This document shows, piece after piece, positions 7,747-12,604 of a DNA stretch of 12,604 nt. The stretch is taken from NCBI GenBank assembly GCA_003451675.1, contig DMCY01000046.1:1-12604 (forward strand), written 5' to 3'. The stretch comes from Candidatus Atribacteria bacterium. Lineage in GTDB: Bacteria > Atribacterota > JS1 > SB-45 > 34-128. The notes under the pieces are model-generated. The model had not been told where the DNA came from, ran no database searches, and saw nothing but the letters and a program-made list of their open reading frames with translations. The first letter of the stretch is position 1; the number at the start of each line of letters is the position of its first letter. The position numbers and the translations under genes were made by a program.

Positions 7747-7871
7747 ATAGCGTGGAGCGTATAGCATTAAAACGTAAAGCTAAAAACGCAAAGCGCAAAA
7801 CCAAAACTCAAAATTCAAAATTTAGATAAAAAGTTTTGAATTTTAAATTATGGTTTTTCGTTTTTCGCTTT
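7747..7871. repeat. 7-nt-period array forming a long imperfect inverted repeat
   Basis: From 7747 to 7823 eleven consecutive 7-nt units keep register and drift in sequence: ATAGCGT, GGAGCGT, ATAGCAT, TAAAACG, TAAAGCT, AAAAACG, CAAAGCG, CAAAACC, AAAACTC, AAAATTC, AAAATTT. The right part is their rough reverse complement. AAAATTCAAAA (7810-7820) pairs exactly with TTTTGAATTTT (7834-7844), CGCAAAACCA (7794-7803) nearly matches TGGTTTTTCG (7851-7860), and the outer AAAGCG/CGCTTT tracts also match. The RNA could fold into a hairpin of about 90 nt between the giant gene and the next gene. No T run follows, and no gene is visible in 7723-7954. Confidence 0.6.
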
Positions 7872-7954
7872 AAATTTTTAATTTAATAGTAATCTATAAA
7901 TCAATTTATCTATTCCGCAAACTAGAAAAATTATAATTATAAGAAGGGGTTTTA

Positions 7955-9199
7955 ATGTTCTTCTATAAACTAAAAGATAAAATACTAATTTCCCAATCGG
8001 AATACAATAAATTAAATAGAATATCTGAAAGCGAAGTTAAAGAGAGCAAAGAAATAATTTATGTACTTAATCGGATAAACCCTTTAAAATCAAGAAGAAA
8101 TTTTTGTATTTCCGATTCCTCTCTTATTTTTTTAAAAGAAGAGGGTATCCACCTACTGCAAAAAGCCAAGAAGATTGATTTCAACTTACCTCCATGGCTT
8201 AAAGAAAGAATAAAAGAAAAAAGAGTGAGTTCACTTAATACCGAATATCCTAACTGGCAAGATGTATTAAATTATAAATTTCCTTCCCGGTGGAAAGTTA
8301 ATATTGTAGGATTGGGTGATGTAGGAGGGGTTCTCCTTACCGGTTTGAGATTATTGGGAGGAAGTTGTATTGAATCTATCGGAATATATGATAAAAATAT
8401 AAACGCGATAAAAAGATGGAAATTAGAAGCAAATCAAATATTTTGTCCTTTTACTGCTTACAAATTTCCTGAGGTTTACCAGTTAAGAGAAGAGAATATT
8501 TTTGATTGTGATATATTTATATTTTGTGCAACTGTAGGAGTTCCTTCTTTGAGAGAAGAACAAGAAGATGTGAGAATGAAGCAATTTGAAGGAAATTTTA
8601 AGATAATCTCTGATTATGCCCGAAAGGCCCGGGAGAAATCGTTTAAGGGGATATTTGCAGTTATCTCAGACCCGGTAGACTTATTGTGCAAAGCTGTTTT
8701 TCTGAGCAGCAATAAAAGTACAAGCGGAGAGTTTGATTTTAAAGGATTAGCAGCAGACCAGATAAGAGGATATGGCTTAGGAGTGATGCATGCCCGGGCA
8801 GTCTATTATTCAAAACAAAATACTGAAACTGCTGAATATAATCGTGAAGGCAGAGCCTTTGGCCCCCATGGTCAAGGTTTGGTAATTGCCAACAGCTTAA
8901 AAAAATATGATGAAAGTCTTTCCGAGATGCTTACCGCTCAGACCGTAAAAGCAAATTTAGAAGTGAGGAGGACCGGTTTTAAACCTTATGTAGCTCCTGC
9001 CTTATCTTCCGGAAGCTATCCCCTTATTGCTACTATGAGTGGAAAATGGCATTATAGTGCAACTTTTATAGGGGGAGTATTTATGGGAGCAAAAAATAGA
9101 TCGATTAAATCAGGAATCGAAATTGAAAGATTAGATCTTCCAGTTATTTTAGTAGAGAAAATTAAAAGAAGTTATCAGGAATTGGGCAATATTTTATAA
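7955..9199 (+). CDS. Lactate/malate-dehydrogenase-like protein with N-terminal extension
   Basis: Residues about 113-375 follow the LDH/MDH superfamily. VNIVGLGDVGG (G119, G121, G124) is the dinucleotide-binding loop, and D146 ending GIYD favours NAD over NADP. CDIFIFCAT (185-193) is the strand beside the cofactor. VISDPVDLL (236-244) matches the usual VxNPVD but has D239 where Asn is expected. R281 in GVMHAR fits the substrate-carboxylate Arg, and H305 in GPHGQG fits the catalytic His of GEHG. The protein has 414 residues against about 310-330 for ordinary enzymes; the surplus is an N-terminal region of about 110 residues with no motif I recognise. The Asn-to-Asp change and altered loops suggest a substrate other than lactate or malate. 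AGAAGGGG (7942-7949) sets the start. It is first of three closely spaced genes; the next starts 27 bp on. Confidence 0.75.
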   Translation: MFFYKLKDKILISQSEYNKLNRISESEVKESKEIIYVLNRINPLKSRRNFCISDSSLIFLKEEGIHLLQKAKKIDFNLPPWLKERIKEKRVSSLNTEYPNWQDVLNYKFPSRWKVNIVGLGDVGGVLLTGLRLLGGSCIESIGIYDKNINAIKRWKLEANQIFCPFTAYKFPEVYQLREENIFDCDIFIFCATVGVPSLREEQEDVRMKQFEGNFKIISDYARKAREKSFKGIFAVISDPVDLLCKAVFLSSNKSTSGEFDFKGLAADQIRGYGLGVMHARAVYYSKQNTETAEYNREGRAFGPHGQGLVIANSLKKYDESLSEMLTAQTVKANLEVRRTGFKPYVAPALSSGSYPLIATMSGKWHYSATFIGGVFMGAKNRSIKSGIEIERLDLPVILVEKIKRSYQELGNIL

Positions 9200-9226
9200 A
9201 TAATTATCGATAGAGGAAATTATTTT

Positions 9227-10279
9227 ATGGAAACGATTTATTTGATTATGCCGGGAAAAATATCGGATAGTTTTGCCGAAGTTATCAAAATAGCTACAGA
9301 AAATTATAAATTAACAATTATAAAAACTTTTCAGGATTTTCCTGTTAATTTACGAAATAAAAAGATTATATTTGCTATTGAATTAGATGAATGCGGATTT
9401 AATATTCCTTTATTTGAAATGCTTCTAAAATTAAAGGAAAGAGAAGATGATTCCCTTTTAGGTTCAAGAGCCGTAATTATAATCCAAAGTTCAAGTGAAT
9501 TGTTTACCAAGAGCACTGCTCAAAAGATAATTTTTTTAACCAACCAGATGGGGTGCAGATTCCCCGGTCATCCAGTTGTAGAGGCTACTTACAATCTCTA
9601 TAATTTTCTTACCTGGCAAAGAACTTTTAAACTACCACTTATAGAGATTTACAAAAAACAGTCTAAAGAATTAGCAAAAAAATTAATAGAGGAGAATTTA
9701 AAATTAATTAACAGACCAAAGATACTTGTGTTGCATTCGAGTTTGTTTAAGACTTCTAATACTCTTATGCTCTGGAGAATGCTAAAAAAAAATCTTATCG
9801 GAGAAGATATAAAAGAACTCCATGTAGAAAATGGAACTGTAGTAGATTGCAGAGGATGTTCTTATAAAACCTGCATCCATTATAGTGAAGAAAAAAGCTG
9901 TTTTTATGGAGGAATTATGGTAAAAGAAATTCTCCCTGCGATAGAAGAAGCAGATTGTATAATCTGGTTGTGTCCTAATTATAATGACGCAATATCCGCA
10001 AAGCTTATGGCAGTTATAAATAGAATGACTGTTCTTTATAAGAGGGTGAAATTTGGAAATAAAACTATATTTTCCATTGTGGTTTCCGGAAATTCAGGAA
10101 GTGATTGTGTGGCTAAACAGTTAATAGGAGCTTTAAATATTAACAAAGGATTTAGACTGCCTCCATATTTTGCTTTAACCGCTACTGCTAATGACCCCGG
10201 GTCAATAATGAATGTTTTGAGAATAGACCAAAAAGCAAAAGAATTTGCTGAAAACATAAAAAGAGAAATTAAAAAATAA
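9227..10279 (+). CDS. Flavodoxin-fold NAD(P)H-dependent reductase, two-part
   Basis: The C-terminal half (about 164-345) is a flavodoxin-like NADPH-dependent FMN reductase domain: KILVLHSSLFKTSNT holds the phosphate-binding loop for FMN, and CIIWLCPNYNDAISAKLM is the strand and loop typical of the family. Between them lies a cysteine cluster, C208, C211, C216 and C225 (CRGCSYKTC, then SC), similar to the CxGCxxC element of iron-sulfur flavoproteins and related reductases, so an Fe-S or other metal site is possible. The N-terminal 160 residues look like a decayed copy of the same alternating strand/helix fold (IIFAIELDECGFNIPLFEML resembles the second FMN loop) without the key glycines. AGAGGA at 9212-9217 supports the start. 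It sits between the dehydrogenase-like gene and rlmN. The electron acceptor is unknown. Confidence 0.75.
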   Translation: METIYLIMPGKISDSFAEVIKIATENYKLTIIKTFQDFPVNLRNKKIIFAIELDECGFNIPLFEMLLKLKEREDDSLLGSRAVIIIQSSSELFTKSTAQKIIFLTNQMGCRFPGHPVVEATYNLYNFLTWQRTFKLPLIEIYKKQSKELAKKLIEENLKLINRPKILVLHSSLFKTSNTLMLWRMLKKNLIGEDIKELHVENGTVVDCRGCSYKTCIHYSEEKSCFYGGIMVKEILPAIEEADCIIWLCPNYNDAISAKLMAVINRMTVLYKRVKFGNKTIFSIVVSGNSGSDCVAKQLIGALNINKGFRLPPYFALTATANDPGSIMNVLRIDQKAKEFAENIKREIKK

Positions 10280-10302
10280 AATATAGAGATTTAGTTTATA
10301 TT

Positions 10303-11334
10303 ATGATTATACAGAAGAAAGATATTAAAAATTTCACCTTAAACGAATTACAAGAAGAGGTTAAAAATTTAGGAGTTGAAAAATATAGGGCAGCTCAATT
10401 ATTTGATTTACTTTATAAGAAGGGCATAGAAGATTTCAGGGAAATGTTGAGTCTCCCAGCATCATTTAGAGATTTACTTCAAGAAAATTATTATATAAGT
10501 AAGATAGAGTTAGCTAAATTGCTTAAATCAAAAGACCAAACTGAGAAATATTTATTTAAGTTAGAAGATGAAAATTTAATAGAAAGTGTTCTAATATTTT
10601 CCAATAAAAGAGTTACTGAATGTATATCTTCCCAAATTGGCTGTAAATATAACTGTTTGTTTTGCGAAAGTGGCAAAAAGGGTTTTAGCAGGAACCTTAC
10701 AGTTAGCGAGATTTTAAATCAAGTTTTATTTGTTAAGAAAAAAATGAAGTCCAATCCCAATAATATTGTATTTATGGGTATCGGGGAGCCTTTAGACAAT
10801 TATGATAATGTTGTAAAAGCCATTTGTGTATTAAATTCTAAAGATACATTTGACATTGGAGCAAGAAAGATTACTATCTCTACCTGCGGGATAATACCGG
10901 CTATAAAAAGATTGCAAAAGCGTAATTGGCAGATAGAACTATCGGTTTCTCTGCATGCCCCGGAAAACAAATTAAGGTCTTATCTAATGCCGGTAAACAA
11001 TCTGTATCCTTTACCTGATTTGATAGAAGTATGCAGGAATTATACGGATAAAACTAATAGACAGATTACTTTTGAATACATTTTAATTAAAGGAGTGAAT
11101 GATTCAGTAAATTACGCAGATAAACTGGCTAAACTAATTGGTGGGTTTAATTCAAAAGTAAATCTAATTACTTTTAACCCTGCTCCCGACTCTTTATTGC
11201 CACCCGCTGCTCCCCAGGTTAAATCTTTTAAAAATGAATTGATAGCCAAGGGAATTCCAACTACTATAAGAATATCAAAAGGTGACGATATCTCTGCTGC
11301 ATGTGGTCAGCTAAAGAGCCTGCATCTAAAATAA
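10303..11334 (+). CDS. rlmN: RlmN-type radical SAM rRNA/tRNA adenine-C2 methyltransferase
   Basis: RlmN methylates C2 of A2503 in 23S rRNA, and A37 of some tRNAs, using two SAM molecules. The radical SAM motif CKYNCLFC (C114, C118, C121) binds the 4Fe-4S cluster, and FMGIGEPLDN (157-166) is the SAM-binding GEP motif. The two mechanistic cysteines of the family are present: C107 in ECISSQIGC and C334 in GDDISAACGQL. The N-terminal 70 residues match the RlmN accessory helical domain (KYRAAQLFDLLYKKGI). The 343-residue length is normal. No strong Shine-Dalgarno is seen before the ATG, and the gene starts 23 bp after the reductase, so translation may depend on the upstream gene. A diverged RlmN paralogue is possible, but all catalytic residues are kept. 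Confidence 0.92.
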   Translation: MIIQKKDIKNFTLNELQEEVKNLGVEKYRAAQLFDLLYKKGIEDFREMLSLPASFRDLLQENYYISKIELAKLLKSKDQTEKYLFKLEDENLIESVLIFSNKRVTECISSQIGCKYNCLFCESGKKGFSRNLTVSEILNQVLFVKKKMKSNPNNIVFMGIGEPLDNYDNVVKAICVLNSKDTFDIGARKITISTCGIIPAIKRLQKRNWQIELSVSLHAPENKLRSYLMPVNNLYPLPDLIEVCRNYTDKTNRQITFEYILIKGVNDSVNYADKLAKLIGGFNSKVNLITFNPAPDSLLPPAAPQVKSFKNELIAKGIPTTIRISKGDDISAACGQLKSLHLK

Positions 11335-11341
11335 GTTACAA

Positions 11342-11378
11342 GGGCGTATGTAATACGCCCCTACTTTTTCTCTCTTTT
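11342..11378 (+). terminator. Terminator after rlmN (GGGCGTAT hairpin)
   Basis: GGGCGTAT (11342-11349) pairs perfectly with ATACGCCC (11353-11360) around a GTA loop, and CTACTTTTTCTCTCTTTT follows. It starts seven bases past the rlmN stop and probably ends the three-gene operon. Palindromes with this core also occur as dispersed repeats in various bacterial genomes (recalled, not checked). Confidence 0.75.
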
Positions 11379-11384
11379 ATTTTC

Positions 11385-11424
11385 TTAACCAGCTAACCAG
11401 GTAACTAACTAACCAAATAACTAA
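11385..11424. repeat. 8-nt tandem repeat, five units
   Basis: Five adjacent 8-nt units are in register: TTAACCAG, CTAACCAG, GTAACTAA, CTAACCAA and ATAACTAA. The common core is TAAC(C/T)A. They lie between the rlmN terminator and the tRNA promoter and do not code for anything. Confidence 0.6.
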
Positions 11425-11430
11425 TTCTTA

Positions 11431-11451
11431 ACGAGATACGAAATACGAAAA
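11431..11451. repeat. 7-nt array, three units
   Basis: ACGAGAT (11431-11437), ACGAAAT (11438-11444) and ACGAAAA (11445-11451) follow the same ACGNNAT pattern as the arrays at 2581-2601 and 12575-12604. The array ends six bases before the -35 element of the tRNA promoter. Confidence 0.55.
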
Positions 11452-11456
11452 TTTTC

Positions 11457-11484
11457 TTGACTTTATAAACATATCTGATATACT
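11457..11484 (+). promoter_or_regulatory. Promoter of tRNA-Met
   Basis: TTGACT (11457-11462) and TATACT (11479-11484) are separated by 16 bp, close to the sigma-70/SigA consensus. Transcription would start near 11491, leaving a leader of about 19 nt before the mature tRNA. Confidence 0.7.
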
Positions 11485-11509
11485 TTTAACGAAGATAATG
11501 ACGACTAAC

Positions 11510-11585
11510 GGGCCCATAGCTCAGCTGGCAGAGCAACCGGCTCATAACCGGTCGGTCCCTGGTTCGAATCCAGGTGGGCCCACCA
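11510..11585 (+). tRNA. tRNA-Met (anticodon CAT), CCA encoded
   Basis: A complete 76-nt cloverleaf. Acceptor GGGCCCA (11510-11516) pairs with TGGGCCC (11575-11581), followed by discriminator A and encoded CCA (11583-11585). The anticodon stem is ACCGG/CCGGT (11536-11540, 11548-11552) around CTCATAA, giving CAT at 11543-11545. The T arm is CCTGG-TTCGAAT-CCAGG. A paired G1-C72 end and an anticodon stem lacking three consecutive G-C pairs next to the loop argue against the initiator. Elongator Met is the best call. A tRNA-Ile whose C34 is modified to lysidine also has CAT and cannot be fully excluded by eye. Confidence 0.93.
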
Positions 11586-11674
11586 AAAATTGATAATTAT
11601 TAATTTTAATAATAATGTGGATAGTGTAAGATTTATGAAAAAGCATAAAAATGTTAAAATACCAGAATTTTATC

Positions 11675-11718
11675 AAAACCTTACTTCTTATATATAAGAA
11701 GTAAGGTTTTTTTGTTTT
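11675..11718 (+). terminator. Perfect 36-bp palindrome plus T run (terminator/attenuator)
   Basis: Positions 11675-11710 read the same on both strands: AAAACCTTACTTCTTATA followed by its exact reverse complement, giving a stem of about 16 pairs with a TATA loop, then TTTGTTTT. It lies 90 bp after the tRNA and 48 bp before the next start codon. It may end the tRNA transcript, or attenuate a transcript entering the zinc-ribbon gene. A weak promoter-like pair, TTGATA (11590-11595) and TAATGT (11613-11618), lies upstream of it. Confidence 0.75.
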
Positions 11719-11757
11719 GATGGGCTTTGCAACTGTGAAGAGAGGAGGAATAATTCA

Positions 11758-12471
11758 TTGATAGAAGAACAATATGATATTCTTATAGAATTACAGAAAA
11801 TCGATATTGATATCGATGAGGAGGGAAAAAAGAAGAGAAGTTTGCCTTTAATGATAGAAGGGATAAGCAAAGAAATTCAGGGGTTGAAAGATAGTTTAAA
11901 AAATAAAAATGAAAATTATAAGAATTTACAGATTAAATTAAAAAGAATAGAATTAGATTTAACTGAAAAATCTAATAAAATCAAAAAACATCAGGAAGAT
12001 TTATACGGAGGAAAAATATCTGATATCAAGGAGCTCAAGCAGATACAAAAGGTAATAGCCAATTATCAAGAAGAAAAAGATAGTATTGAAGAAGATGTTT
12101 TAGACTTAATGGAAGAGATGGAAAACCTTGATAAATCGATTAGTCATCTCGACGAAGATTTGAAAATGAAAGAGGAAGAGTTTAAAAAACGCAAAGAAGA
12201 AATGAATTTAGCAAGGTTAGTAATTGAAAAGAATATGAATTCTTTAAATATTAAAAGAGAAGAGATATTAAATAAAATAACCGATGACCATCTTTTAAAG
12301 GAATATGAACTTTTAAGAAAAGAGAAAGGCGGAAAGGCCATTGTAGAAGTTGATAGTCCTATATGTCCAGGCTGTTATCTTGACCTTCCCAGTGATGTTA
12401 TTTATCAATTAAAAAAGAATCGAAAGATAGTAACTTGTCCCAATTGCAGCCGAATTCTAATTTGGAAATAG
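11758..12471 (+). CDS. Coiled-coil protein with C4-type zinc ribbon (zf-RING_7 family)
   Basis: This 237-residue soluble protein is a long charged antiparallel coiled coil (about 30-190) ending in a four-cysteine zinc ribbon: CPGC (C203, C206) and CPNC (C227, C230). The hairpin loop motif LYGGKISDIKELKQIQ (82-97) is the signature of this widespread bacterial family (Pfam zf-RING_7, formerly DUF164). Its biochemical role is not settled; a nucleic-acid-binding or scaffold role has been suggested from structure. The start codon is TTG at 11758, chosen because AGGAGG (11743-11748) sits nine bases before it and the protein opens with the family's usual MIEEQYDILIELQKID. A palindromic terminator-like hairpin lies 40 bp upstream of the start codon and could attenuate expression. 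Confidence 0.9.
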   Translation: MIEEQYDILIELQKIDIDIDEEGKKKRSLPLMIEGISKEIQGLKDSLKNKNENYKNLQIKLKRIELDLTEKSNKIKKHQEDLYGGKISDIKELKQIQKVIANYQEEKDSIEEDVLDLMEEMENLDKSISHLDEDLKMKEEEFKKRKEEMNLARLVIEKNMNSLNIKREEILNKITDDHLLKEYELLRKEKGGKAIVEVDSPICPGCYLDLPSDVIYQLKKNRKIVTCPNCSRILIWK

Positions 12472-12484
12472 TAATGGTTAGTTA

Positions 12485-12604
12485 GTGTAAACTTTAGCGG
12501 GATAGTTAAAAAAAAGAATATTTATTGTTTTTGTTTCTCTATCTTTTTTTTCTCTAATACCCTTCTTTTTCTTCACGCAATACGCGATACGCAATACGAA
12601 ATAC
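12485..12604. repeat. Dispersed intergenic repeat, copy B, with 7-nt array
   Basis: This is the second copy of the repeat at 2491-2604. It shares GTGTAAACTTT, the TTTTTTCTCTAAT tract and CTTTTTCTTC, then has four 7-nt units: ACGCAAT (12575-12581), ACGCGAT (12582-12588), ACGCAAT (12589-12595) and ACGAAAT (12596-12602). The array runs off the window edge, so its full length is unknown. Confidence 0.6.

Noticed and set aside
9331..10676. Short reverse-strand frames opposite the reductase and rlmN
   Set aside because: Each is antisense to conserved domain sequence and encodes nothing recognisable.
11385..11451. CRISPR-like array
   Set aside because: The units are 7-8 nt, directly adjacent and without spacers, so they are simple tandem repeats.
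11510..11585. Initiator tRNA-fMet
   Set aside because: Position 1-72 is a proper G-C pair and the anticodon stem ends in GG/CC rather than the three G-C pairs of initiators.
11688..12341. Short reverse-strand frames opposite the zinc-ribbon protein
   Set aside because: They are Ser/Phe-rich mirrors of a Glu/Lys-rich coiled coil, a usual by-product of such coding.

Overview
The window is AT-rich and bacterial. The tRNA encodes its own CCA, the ribosome-binding sites are Shine-Dalgarno type, and RlmN, Nfu and a C4-type zinc-ribbon coiled-coil protein are present. The gene set and base composition suggest an anaerobic, low-GC lineage: Firmicutes-like or a candidate phylum such as Atribacterota. 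This placement is inference. No single gene here settles the phylum.

Layout. Positions 1-359 hold the decayed 3' end of an IS3-family insertion sequence, a transposase reading frame broken by four stops. A nested inverted repeat follows (422-482), then a small CPBP-family membrane protein (574-1206) whose DNA looks richer in G+C than the rest. This left flank reads as accessory DNA. Next come two short housekeeping genes, each apparently its own transcription unit: a long-form nucleoside diphosphate kinase (1426-1956) and a single-domain Nfu iron-sulfur scaffold (2131-2352), the latter with a clear terminator.

The centre is a 1641-residue multidomain protein (2797-7722). From N to C terminus it combines an HD phosphohydrolase domain, a helical HEAT-like solenoid, a NadD-like nucleotidyltransferase, a region resembling a GNAT acetyltransferase, and a phosphoribosyltransferase-like C-terminal domain. 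After a structured intergenic region come three closely spaced co-directional genes, probably one operon: a lactate/malate-dehydrogenase-like protein with a long N-terminal extension (7955-9199), a flavodoxin-fold NAD(P)H-dependent reductase with an extra N-terminal half (9227-10279), and an RlmN-type radical SAM methyltransferase (10303-11334). The first two, with the giant protein, share a nucleotide/NAD(P) theme. This is the best candidate in the window for an undescribed functional unit, but the shared role is a hypothesis.

The right end has a tRNA-Met(CAT) with its own promoter, a perfect 36-bp palindrome acting as terminator or attenuator, and a coiled-coil zinc-ribbon protein that starts with TTG (11758-12471).

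Several intergenic regions carry non-coding repeats: arrays with a 7-nt period (ACGCAAT-like), an 8-nt-period array, a diverged repeat of about 110 bp present twice (2491-2604 and 12485-12604), and a long imperfect inverted repeat built of 7-nt units after the giant gene.
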